A DNA stretch of 64,000 nucleotides from assembly GCA_012064415.1 (NCBI GenBank), contig SSNU01000107.1, forward strand, positions 117,373 through 181,372, given 5' to 3'. Below, piece after piece: positions 35,431 to 47,200 of the stretch. This DNA is from Gyrodactylus bullatarudis (lineage: Eukaryota > Platyhelminthes > Monogenea > Gyrodactylidea > Gyrodactylidae). Made by a program: the position numbers and the translations under genes. Under the pieces are notes generated by a model. It had not been told where the DNA came from. It did not search any database and worked only from the letters and a program-made list of their open reading frames with translations. How positions within the stretch are numbered: the stretch's first letter is position 1; every line of letters begins with the position of its first letter.

Positions 35431-37284
35431 CTTTTATCGATAAGCGATTTTAGTAATTTTGGAAAATTTGCTAGATTGAATAGAGATCAAGAAGTTCAAA
35501 CTCCAATTGATGAACGATAACGCATCGGTTAAAAAAAATGACTCTTGTCATTTATACAGATTAGTTCTTCAATGAGTTGTTCAAAATTATCTAATACAGT
35601 TAGTGAACCAAGACGAGGACTAAAAGAACTAGGGCCTCTAAAAAGTACTATTATTTGGTATATTTTTACTCTAGACAAAGAACTGGCTCAGTTTTAATAA
35701 TCTGAAGAAAAAATCTGCTTATCTTATCCTATTTAAAAGATGGCTGGTACTATTTCTGTACTAAATTGTTGCCCAGGTACTTGGCAACATTACATTGTAC
35801 TATTTTTCAAATTTAATCTCAGAATATAGTATTCCTCAACTAGCTACCGATCACAATTTTAGATGAATTAATAGCTATACTCCTGATATCGAGCTTTCAT
35901 CATGTAAGAAAATAGAATCTAGATCGTAGCTTTTTGTTGGATAATATTCCTTCATGAATTTCAAATTTCAACTAAAAGGATATGCAATGTAGGTATTTTG
36001 TAAAATATGCATAAGAACTGTTTAAGGGTCATTTTCTATCATGGACATAAATTTGAACAAAAATCAGAAATTTTGTTGACACAAGATTAACTAAAAATTC
36101 TGCAACAATTTACGGTAGAGGGCTATTCTTTTAATCAAAATCCCTTAAATTTTCTTGAAAGTACTTTTTATAAACTTATTTTCCTGTTTATGAGATGCTA
36201 TTTTTTAATTTTTTGGTACTATTTTTGAGGCCCTAAAAAGAACTTGTAATTGATCAACAATGACCATATTTGAGAAAGAAATGTTTTTTTCAAATAAGGA
36301 GTGAAAATTCATTTCAAATTGGTTCAATAATTAAAACAAATATCGAGAAATCATAGTCTCGAATTCTTGATGAAAATTCTTCTCATCCTCATTTATTAGC
36401 CAGCTTTATAATCTTGGTAAATAGAGGCAAATAGCTTTTATATCATCTCATATATGTGATCATTATACGTTAATGATAATATTTCATATTTGATTGCATT
36501 CCCACTTTAGTTTGCTTGATGAATAAATTAATTAGATATCTTAACCTTTATTTGTCTAAAAGATCGAAGGGAATTATCTAGAGCAGAAGAGTATATGTGA
36601 TCCGCAATTTATTATAGAAAAATATAATATTCTTTTCATGGGAAACTTGAAAATATTTTCCTTACAAAGAGACTTTTGCAATCAGAGGTTCCTGAATAAT
36701 GTCGATAGGAAGAAGCCTCACTATTAGCTAACTATCAACCTTATTTAGAACCACCGAGGGATGCTAGTCTTTAATTTCGAAGAAGAAGAAGAATACGACA
36801 TGTATTCGAAATATTGTGTGAGTCCTAACTATTTTTATCAGGGTAATCTAAATGTTTTTTATTATAATCTTAATTTTAATGTTCTTTCAAGTGATGAATT
36901 ATATTATCAGAGTTATTGAGTGAAATTGGAAATTCAAAAAGGGTCTAATTTTAGTCAGATTGAATTTTTCAGGATTTTTTTAATGATTTAAGCACATTTC
37001 TCAAAGATTCATCAGTAGTGTCTCTTTGATAATGATAAATGAAAATAATAACACTAGTAGTAAAATTTAAAAAATTTACGAACTTTTATCGAGGTATAAT
37101 AATTCTTGTGTAAATTTTCATGCTAATTCCGAATCTGAGCTCAGAATTTTCCTATCTTACAAGGTTTGGTTATAAATTGGGAAAATGTGCAAAATTTGCA
37201 AAAACAGGCATCACATAAGTAGAATTTTAAAATTAAATTTACAAATTTTCAAAAAATTAGTAAAATTTGAAGAAAATTAGAATA
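35431..37284. other. gene-free stretch
   Basis: A possible tiny first exon (36762-36818: ATG, a Glu-rich run, then GTGAGT) has no convincing partner. A family A end lies at 36345-36410, and a diverged piece of the CACTG-ended element lies at about 37100-37170. Confidence 0.3.
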
Positions 37285-37405
37285 AATGTAATCTGAAAAA
37301 ACACCAAAAATCTCCAATAAATAGCAACAGTGGAGAGAAAATTGAAAAAGCTTACATAAGCCAAGGTAGTTCAAGGTTATAGAAATAATTTTTTTGAACA
37401 CATAA
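37285..37405 (-). repeat. copy of the Penelope-like 3' tract
   Basis: AACACCAAAAATCTCCAATAAATAGCAACAGTGGAGAGAAAATTGAAAAAGC with CCAAGGTAGTTCAAGGTTATAG closely matches 13175-13275, which spans the end of the GIY-YIG frame and its 3' tract. The hammerhead-like end is missing here. Confidence 0.75.
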
Positions 37406-37985
37406 GAAATGTGCATTTGGTATATCCTTTTTCTACTTTATCAAATTATGATTTTATGTGGATTTGAAAATTTACTTGAATAATTTATGGGCATATTTTA
37501 TCGTGAAATTCATGAAATATTATCGCAACATCAGATAAACTGTGTTGAAAATGATCAAGAAATTGAAATCCAGCTCCCAAACGGTAATGAGACCAATTCA
37601 CATTCGGCATAATTTATTCTCTAGTCTAATTCTGAGCCTGAAAAACTTTTTTATCACCCTTCAACTTTCAAATAAAAAAAATGTTCAACTCAATGTTTAA
37701 AAAAAGGGAATTTGACGTCAAATCGATACTTAAATTAGGCAATTATGATCTGTATTCCTACAAATTTTTAACATGTATTCGAATTCTTGATGAAAAATGC
37801 TGAGATTTTTGTAAAAATCACTTTGAGATCAATTAGCTTGTTCGCTCTCTAAGATGATGTGACTTTTGAAGAAAAGTCTAAATAGTTTCAAGTGGCTGAA
37901 TTGAGCTATTTCAATTTAATTTTGAATGCTTAAGAATGCCTTGTGAATAATTATCAAAAAAATAAATAGTTTTATTATTCAATAT

Positions 37986-38150
37986 ATGGATAATATAAAT
38001 GCTTGTACATCAAAATTATTTACAATTTTCGATACACTACTAGGGAAATTTGATTGGATGAAAATTTCTATAAGAAATCAAAACATTTTCATAGATGAGG
38101 AAAAAGTATTTAATTTTATTTGCAATTCACTCAACTTCAACCATGTTTTC
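37986..38150 (+). CDS. possible first exon of an unrecognised gene
   Basis: ATG followed by 55 open codons ends exactly at a strong donor (TTC|GTAAGT). The residues are mixed-polarity (MDNINACTSKLFTIFDTL...) with no recognised family. No partner exon is proven. Open frames at 38944-39132 and 39717-39938 on the same strand are candidates, the latter charged and helix-prone. Confidence 0.35.
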
Positions 38151-38280
38151 GTAAGTCTTTCATGTATTTTATAAGAAATATTTTTCATGAATTAGTTAGT
38201 TAAAGCTTTCTTACATAAGTTTTCATAAATATTCCCATCAATAAAATCAAACAGAACTTTCAAATTATAAATATTTCTAG

Positions 38281-38503
38281 AATCAAATTGACATTTTTCT
38301 TCGTTTTGCTTATCGCCCTGTTTGCAGTGATTTCTGTAAAGGCTGATTGTCTCAGTTATTGCGAAAAATTCGGTTAGTTTAGAATTCTTTAATCAAATCA
38401 TTCAAACAAGTTATCTTGATATATATTTTTAGATGATCCAGAGGCATGCTTCTCTGATTGCAGGGCTATTGCCAAGAGAGGAAGATTCTTTAAGATGGGT
38501 TGA
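38281..38503 (+). CDS. small secreted four-cysteine peptide (CxxxC...CxxxC)
   Basis: Exon 38281-38372 follows TTTCTAG and encodes a hydrophobic signal-peptide core (FFFVLLIALFAVISVKA), then the first CxxxC pair. A GT-AG intron (38373-38432) splits an Asp codon. Exon 38433-38503 carries the second CxxxC pair, a basic tail and TGA. The two CxxxC motifs are eight residues apart, and the mature part is about 33 residues. That spacing fits a disulfide-braced helical hairpin (alpha-hairpinin type), a fold found in plant defence peptides and some arthropod venom peptides. The role here is unknown; antimicrobial or signalling functions are equally possible. The initiating Met must come from an upstream exon I could not find, since the frame enters 38281 in phase 2. 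Polyadenylation-type AATAAA is at about 38599. Confidence 0.6.
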
Positions 38504-40120
38504 ACATCTTTTGGAAAATCAATTGCATTTCCAATCAAGTGAAAACAATTTTAAAATCTCTCTCTCTCTTTGGAATTAAATAACCTTCAAAAGAAAAAAT
38601 AAATTTTAATGATTTCAAGTTTTATATAAAGATGTTCTTCTATTACGAATTTCATGGCTTAATTTGTCTTCATCAGATAATTAAAAGAATGGTTATACAC
38701 TAGATGAGGCCATAATAATTGTGAGTTGAAAAAAAAATTTTCTTTACCATTTAATGTTTTATTTAAAGTTTGCTCAATTCAAGAATAAAGTGAATTTATT
38801 AATTTGCACTATTCACTGAATAGTATTCAGTCTGAGAGAGGGTTCATTCACGAACATTCCCCTCAAAAACACGGCTTCATACATGGCTTCATTTACTATT
38901 TTGTGTACCAAAAATTCGGGTCCAGGAAAAATTTTAATTGCGATCAATTTCAACTGAGAAAAATCTACAATCTTTTCTGAAATCTCATTTGATTAAGTCT
39001 TTGGAAACAAGCCAAAAAATTTACTGGCTTGTATCAATCAGTTTCCGGTTGAAATTTCACAAAAAAGATGTCTTGTGTTTCAAGTATTTTGTCGATTATA
39101 GTAATTCTTTCCCAGTTTTATCAAAGAAATAATTTTCATTGTTTTGAAACTAAAATTACAAATAATAATAATTTTTTAGCATTGATCAAGATGCATGTGA
39201 AAATCCCAAGAATCTTATTTTGTGCATACAGATGAGAACATTAATGTTATTTTCGTCTAATGGAAATAGAACAAGTTTTGATGTCATGATACATTTTGCG
39301 AAAATTTTTTTCTTCATACAGATGAAAATTTTTCCTTGTTCATGTGTCATTCATAAATATTTATTTGCGTTTCCTCATCTAATTATAATTAACGAATAAA
39401 ATTTATTTCTGGTGATTCATATTAGATCTCGAGATCGACAAGAATATCCAAAAATAACACTGCCCAAGTCTAGTAAAACTTGGTTCATCTTTAGTCAACT
39501 TCTTCTTGATCGATCATGTCACTGAGGATAAATGTTGACATTTGACAGAGGTGAGTTTCTCAAAAACTTTTATGGCCTAATTTCCTTTTCTACTCGTGAA
39601 CCAAAGTCAAAAGTCTAGATCACTTAATTTGAAATTCGTAAAATGATCACATTTTGGGGAAATTTTTTTTACTTATTGTGAAAAATCTACCAGCTTTATT
39701 TAGTCGGGAATAATACTTGATTGTTTATCTCCGATTTTTCTGTTGCATTGGCCATGAACTCAATGAGAAAATGTTCATTGTAGATACATCTTTAAGTCAG
39801 TTCGATTCATTCAAATCGCAGTTAGAGTATGTTATTTCTTTTCAAGCAGAACTAAGACAAAAGATTTTGAATAGAAATATTCTTTTATTTGAGATAAAAA
39901 AAGATTTATCGTTTTTGAAAGAAATACAAAAAATGTAAGATGATAATTGCTGTTGAGCATTCCTTTATTCCATTAGATTGTCGGTTTTCGATGATTTTAT
40001 TTCAGTTTTATAAAATAATAAAAAAAGTTCTTGTTCCTTGAAATGAGTATTAAATGTTGATAACATCATTCTTGATTCATCAATGATAAATTCTCATCAT
40101 TATTAAAACATGGTAATCTA
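38504..40120. other. stretch with unassigned open frames
   Basis: Two plus-strand open frames, about 38944-39132 and 39717-39938 (the second with ATG at 39769), end in stops. They could be terminal exons of an unknown gene. Neither is recognised. The palindrome CACTGAATAGTATTCAGTC lies at 38814. Similar palindromes occur near 9935 and 51050. Confidence 0.3.
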
Positions 40121-43100
40121 TTACTGGAGACGTTCAAGACATCTGAGGCCAAGTTCTTCATAGTCCTTCTTGGTGATCCAGAATTCGCAGCCTTTATCTT
40201 TCATAATTTTGGCTAATATTGCTCCCCCGCTGAAAACCATGTGTTTACGTTGAGGGGAATCTTCAATACGAATTTTGAAGTTCTTAAATAAAATAAGAAT
40301 TTTAATTATCGAAATACAAGAAAATGAGACCTCTATAAATTCATACATTCATGGATCATATGAAGCTCAAAATGAAAATTGGACGATATAATGGAAAAAA
40401 ATTTGGAATATATTTTTTAATGAAGCATTAGAGATAAGAAAATTACTCAAATGTATGTATTGTCAAATTTTTTCATTTTCCATCGCTACAGAATACTGTA
40501 TTAATTGATTCAATTTCAAGAGTTAGAGACATGATTGATACTAAGGGAAAGTAACTTTGAAAACAACTACAACGTAATTAATCGATCATAAGTCTGTAAC
40601 TAAGATTAAAGATCATTCGATAAATACCATAACTAGTTACTGTTGAGTAGCCTCAATATTTACATAATCAAATAGACTTCTGATTAAAACCTCATTTATG
40701 TTTATTTTTCTATAAAATACAATCAATTTTAGATTTTATCAAACTATGACTTGTTCCTCTCATTCTACTGAGACAGACCCTTCAAAGAAAAAAACATTTA
40801 TTTCTAAAAGATTCAATGACTATCTTGGTGTTTTGGTATGCACGAGGGTAGAGTAAAAAATTTAGTATTTTTTCTGAATGATAAAATGAATTTTGAGCAA
40901 TATTTTTGAAGTACCGTTATTTCATCAATGTTAAAATTACATGAAATTTTTCAAACTAACACGAAAATTCCAATGAATTTTTGCTACGTTGTCAGTGATT
41001 TAAAAACACTAAAATCCCGAATAGCTTGATTATTCAAAGTTTTTTTACAAAAAAAATAGTAATCTTATTATGAAAAGAAGCATCATGGCGAAATATAATG
41101 TTTTATGATCCTTGTGGGAGATTATAGGAAAAATGAGCATTTCCATAACGTGGGATGAATTTTATTCCTCAAAAATATGCAAAACATCATCTGATTATTA
41201 TTTTCTATAAGAACAGTAGCTATTCTTGTGAGTTGTTCGGAGAAAAGAAAATGTTCACCCTACCCTAGTGTACACTTTATTTTAAGGGAATTTTATCAAA
41301 AAAAAATTAGCAACCAAGCAGGTGAATAAATAATTCTAGAGCTCCAACAGATTTAGTATTTTTTATGATTGCGAAACTCTCCTGGCTAGAGATGCAATCA
41401 AAATCAGGTAATATTGCAGCACTTATACTTACAATGTTTATCTAAAGTTGGGAATCTATGATTTTTACGAAAATCTCGAATTTTTCATCAAAAATTCGAA
41501 TATGTGAAAGATATTTTAGAATCCTACTCATGTTGCTCACTTTTATGATTTAAAGAAAAAAATTATTTTCATGAAAAATATGGTCATTTTTCAAATATCT
41601 ATTTGGCGCCAAAAATTTTCGAACTTTGAACTGAAAATTTTTATTGATTTGAAAGTGGGAGTGTGACCTAAAGATGTTTTTTATGATCAAAATAATAGAA
41701 AGAAATCAAATATGCTGAATCTGTTCTTATGCATAGCCTCATTATCTTTTGGGAGCTGAATTTCGATCTTTAGATCAAATTCACTACTTGAAGATCAATG
41801 AAATTTCGATAAAACCAAATCCCTCGAAAATAGTGGATCTTTCGAAAGTTTATCAGAAATATTCGGCTTCCTCGTCTAGTTCTGATCTTTTGGCCACGTT
41901 CCCACTTTCAAATCAATAAAAATTTACAGTTCAAAGATCAAAAAAATAGGATTTTGGCGCCAAATCGAGATTTGAAAAATGACCATATTTTTCATGGAAA
42001 TAATTTTTTTCTTTAAATCATAAAAGTGAGCAACATGAGTAGGATTACAAAAAATCGAGATTTTCGTAAAAATCATAGATTTCCAACCTCATATCAATTA
42101 GCTTTACAATTATTTCGTTCTAGGTGCTTACTAAGGTGCTTAGGTAATTTATCACACAGGTCCGTCTTATTTGTTAATGAATTAGCCAGCTTACAAATAG
42201 ATCTTAAAGTAACTAGTACGTAAGAAATAATCCAAATATGCATCTTTTTGGTAGACACATAGGTTAATTTATTACCAAATAAGATGAATTTCTGGCCCAA
42301 ATGTAAGTCAGTATTAATCATTTGAAATTGACTTACTTCAAGTTTTGTTGAATCCCCTTTAAGGACTCTACTGAGGATAAGTTGTTTGATTTCACGTTCT
42401 AATCTACTTGGAAGACCTGGATACATTGTACTACCGCCAGATAAGACAATATGCTTGTAAAAATCTGATCTTGTATCAACATCAGCAGCCTGAATTGTAT
42501 TAAATAACATTTCGGCTATCCCTACACCTTCATGGTCAATTAAATGTGGTTGGAATAATGCCTCTGGAGCTCCAAATCGTTCCCCACTCAATTTAATTAC
42601 GCGGCCATCTGGTAACTAAAAAAAGGCTTTGAGAAAAAGTGATTAGGCATAAAATGTCAAGCTTAAAACTTACAGTGTATTTTTTCACTAATACAGTTGT
42701 ATCGAGAGCAAGACTTTGTTCTTGCTCAAGATCATAGGCAACATAGCAAAGGCTTTCTTTCATTTGTCGGATAGTATCAAAGTCGGCAGTTTGATTGAAC
42801 GCATAACCACGTAGTAATAAAAGCTGTGTATAAAAATATTTATTCCTGTTATTTAAAATGAGTCTACTTTTAAGTAATTTTGATTTTTTAAAAGATTATT
42901 TGGTCAATTATTTGTAAAATCTCAAGGCTTAATTTTATCACACTACGTTTAATAGTTTGTTTTCATGGATTTAATGAAAATGATGATTATTTCATCGTCA
43001 TACCGAATAATATTTGGGCTAAATTTTGAATGTAATATCCCAAGAATCTATAAATTGTAGAAACTAAAAAACGATCGCTAGTGAAAATTTAAGAAATTAC

Positions 43101-43743
43101 AAGGATATATTATTAGTTTATAAAGAAGACTTACTTTGATAAGGTAGCGAGTAATATCTCTTCCGGCAATATCCAATCTTTTAGTTAAATGTTGAAGAGA
43201 ATAACCTTTATACACTGGACAAATATGAGTTACTCCATCACCTGAATCAACAACAACGCCAGTAATTAATCCTCTAGCGTAAAGTGTTAGAACAGCCTGA
43301 ATTGCGATATGAAGACCTTGGAATCCGTATTTCTCAAACATTACTTCAACCATTTTTTCTCTATTCTTTTTGGGATTAAGTGGAGGCTCAGTTAGTAGAA
43401 TTTTTGATTGAGTAGGATCAATATTCATTTTTGAAGGTCCAAAGGTATAGTCATAAAGGTAAAGCATATCATTCCAATTGCGAACAATACCATTTTCCAT
43501 AGGATATGTAATTTCAAGCATTTGTCTAACTTCATTTGCCTCATCACCGACCATTATGTCTTTAATCTCGACATTATCTACTTTACTAGATGCCCTAATG
43601 ATAGGTCTTCCTAACAAGGAAGGAAATATATGATCGGGAAAGTTAGATCCAGCATAGCCACATTTTACGAACTAAGTATTAAATAGAATACTTACACCTG
43701 TACCATTATCACAAACGATGATTTTATTCCCTTGATTGTCCAT
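40121..43743 (-). CDS. Arp2: actin-related protein 2
   Basis: Five exons, 43696-43743, 43135-43671, 42674-42823, 42337-42615 and 40121-40282, are all phase 0 and give 391 residues, matching Arp2 (about 394). Diagnostic Arp2 blocks are present: [170 protein letters not shown] and [20 protein letters not shown]. The protein binds ATP and, with Arp3, forms the template for branched actin filaments. The first intron is only 24 nt (43672-43695). The last is 2.05 kb and contains a family A foldback element. The gene lies head to head with the hAT-derived gene, 459 bp apart. Confidence 0.95.
41448..42108. mobile_element. foldback element, family A, in an Arp2 intron
   Basis: TCTAAAGTTGGGAATCTATGATTTTTACG (41450) and onward through TACTCATGTTGCTCACTTTTATGATTTAAAG is matched in reverse complement by CTTTAAATCATAAAAGTGAGCAACATGAGTA to TCATAGATTTCCAACCTCATATCAATTAGC (42013-42102). 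The arms are about 190-210 bp and share TTTGGCGCCAAA with the copy at 20031-20535. Confidence 0.8.
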
Positions 43744-44202
43744 AATAAAAAATTTAATAATTTGAGGATTTCAAACTGGTTCTTTCAGTTGAAAAATACA
43801 AAGCTTTAAGATGGATTGTTTTAAATTTACTTAAAAATTTTTTTTCCAATTCAGTTCAAGAGATGTCCTTCTTGAAACTGATTTTTCCTTCAATACATAG
43901 TACGTATTACAGAGTTTACAATAATTTATCCGATTTTAATGAAATAATTTCATATTTAGGATTAATAAATTAGGGAATGTATTTTTTATTAATCATCATT
44001 CATGATTTACTAGATGCATGGACCTAATTCACCGTGAATTATTCACGTCACTTGAGTGTGTACTACACACAAGACAAAAAATTGCGAACTGCACAATTTT
44101 TATTTAAAAACCATTTAATTTTATATTTCTGCCATTCATATTAATATATTAAGTCACTGGTGACTTACTACTAGTGAGTAAATCATTTAATGTAAATGTT
44201 GA
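43744..44202. promoter_or_regulatory. shared upstream region between Arp2 and the hAT-derived gene
   Basis: The two start codons diverge across 459 bp. It includes the palindromes GTGAATTATTCAC (44035) and TGTGTACTACACA (44057). No TATA or initiator is assigned. Bidirectional use is inferred only from the arrangement. Confidence 0.3.
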
Positions 44203-47200
44203 ATGAATTTTATAAATAGCAACGAAAAATCATTGAAAGGTAAACTTAAAATGGAAAGCTTTGATTGCAACACCCAAAACATCTGGAGAATTTTTAATCG
44301 AGAGGAAAAACTTGATGGTTTTCGAACGTGTATCGAATGCAAAACGCAGCATATATTCATGAACAACGATGTAACACATCTTTTACACCATTACATTATT
44401 TGTCACCAATCCCGAAAGCGACCATATGAAGATTCATGCCAAGGAGTTTCTTCATCAAGCTTGATGGATGTGACAATCTGTAAATTTGTTGCAATTCAAA
44501 AACTTCCAATTCATTATTTAAGTCTACATGCTCCATGCCGAGATGAGTATGTTCGATTGATGCCAAACCTACCTTCATCTGGAAAGTCGATTCGTCTCCT
44601 AATAATTGATAAATTTCAAAGCATCAAGACATGTTTGAAAGTAAACTTGAAGAGTCTAATCATAAAAAATCATCGATTCTCGATAATAACTCAAGAATTT
44701 ACAAATATTTCAAATCGAAAGTATATTTCTGTAAAAGTTTTTGGATCTCATGAATCTGGAGAACCTCTTGAATATTCTCTCGGCCTGGTTCGAGTTAAGG
44801 GAAGTTTATCTTCAGAAAAGTATGCTGAATCAATTCTCAAACTGCTGAGCGAATATGATATCGACGTTAAAAGACACATTGTCGGTTTAACAGCAGATAA
44901 CTCAAAGAAAATGAGAAAAGTTGCGCAACTATTGGATCCAGTATTGTATCAAATTTGTCCTGCTAATGCTGTTCGAATGGCAATGATTGAATTGCTTTTC
45001 GAAAGACACTGTGATAACCATGCTTCTGAAATTCCAGATGATAGTTCAGATGATGAAGATATCGCTGACGATTCAAGTGACCTGCTAGACTCTATTCACG
45101 GAGAAAGTAATAAATTTGAATCATATCTTCGATCGGAAGAGATCAATGATATTTTGGTCAAAGTTTTAAAAATAGCTCAACAACTGAAAGAGTTGCAAGG
45201 CGTTTCAACTGGTATTCTTAGACTAGTTGATTTGTCCAAGAAAATAGCTATAGAAAGTAAAGATTGGCTCAAGATTTATGAAGTTCTCAATGAGTATAAC
45301 TCATCTAGAGGAAAAATAAAATTGGCCTTTTGTCAGAACTGTAAAGTTTATAGTATGTCAGAAATGGACGATCAGAAAATATGTAAGTTGCAGAGTCTTT
45401 TTCGTATTCGACTTTTATATTGTATATATAATATCCATAACTACTTTAAAGTAACTATAGAATTTTTGAATATATATACACTGATAATTGTTTTAAATGA
45501 ATTATATTAGAGAGGTTCCATTGGAGTAATCCATTGAATTATAGTCATGAACCACTCAAAAATCATTGTTATTAATAACATGTTACGGCTAAGTTCTGTA
45601 ATAGAGTAAATATATTTTCTGTATTTTAATCAATATGTCCATGGTGATAGATTTTCCATGTAGCATTGTAGAAGTTAATAGAAAATATGCATTTATTGGA
45701 TATCTTAAAAAGAACTATGACTTATTGATATTATTAATCTATTTAGAACTATCACCAAACCACCGGTGATAGCTCAGCTGGCAGAGCGGAGGACTGTAGT
45801 GGTAAACGCAGATATCCTTAGGTCGGTGGTTCAAATCCGCCTCACCGGATAATTTTTTTAAAATTCAAATCTTCAAATTAGGATTTGTTATTTCAATTAA
45901 AATTTCTTTCCTTTCCAAATTTTCTTCTATATTCTCATTCTTTTCCAGCTGGACTTGTTAAAGTCTTGGAAGTTGTAAAGAGAAATCTTGAAAAAATGTG
46001 TAGCCTGAAATCAAGTTGTATCTCTATCAGAATCTTAGTTGACGAGTTATTAAAACTCCGATTCAAAGACCATGAAATATTAGGGGAAGAATTGAACAAG
46101 AATATCATAAAGAAACTCGAGGAATGCTATAACAAGACGAGTGTAAGTTATATCAAGAGATTACATTTCGAATGCTTTAACTCAATTGTGTTCATTTTAG
46201 TTCCATATCTCTTAGTATGCGTTCTCAATATTTTTGCTAATCTATGAGTTTAATATAAAAACAATATCTTGAAAAAGTATGAAAATTCTAAGGCCATCAT
46301 ATCCTAAGGGATGAAGTTTTTCCGTTTTCATCTTTTATACTTGAATTTTATTAAATATTTTATGATATCAGAAAATAGATTAAACAAATAAGATTAGTTT
46401 GCGTAAATATGTTATCGTTAATCTTATTACTCTTAATAGTCTCAAGACTCTCTGGAAATGAAGTTGACATTGTTTCTAGCAACAGGTTTATCTGAAAGTC
46501 AGTACTAACTGTTGTATACATAGAATTCATATTTATTTGGTATGAGCAAATATATTCTTAATATAACTCTAGTCTTGATAAGTCTTTGAATTTAATTATA
46601 GCGCCTTGTACTTTGTTCATAACGTCTCGACTCGAAGCGTCCTGGCCTTTGTTTAACTATATTTGTAAAAGAGGTAAATTAATCATGAATATTTATAAGA
46701 TATAATCAAGGCAGGATATAACATCCCTCCCTTTTTAAGCTGTTTTCCAATAATATTATTTGTAATATATTTTATAGTTAAATTAAATAAATATATATAT
46801 TTTTAATATTCAAACTCGTTTCGATATTTTTTGTTTGGAACTGGATGTCTTGAAGATTTCCTAGTGTTTGTATACTTTCTGTTTCTATTTCTATTTTCGG
46901 AGCTTGACCTCCTACCTCTTGATCTATCTTTTTTCTCTTTATATTCGGGTTTTCTTTCCCTACTTCTTTCTTTACTTTCGGAGTAACTTCTCCTACCTCT
47001 TTTCCGTCTTTCCTCTTCTTTTTCGGAGTTACTACTCCTACCACTTCTTCTAACTTGTGAGTTTTCAGAGTCTTTGCTCTTACTTCTTTCTCTTTCTTTT
47101 CTTAGTTTTATGTGATTTTCATGTCTTTTATCCTCTTTATCATCATTTTCATTTTTAATTATGTATATCACTCCATTAGTCTTTATTATTTCACCTTTTT

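Noticed and set aside
40742..40835. Possible plus-strand first exon (ATG to GTATGC) inside the Arp2 last intron
   Set aside because: It is a short frame with no partner exon and a weak donor, so it could not be supported.
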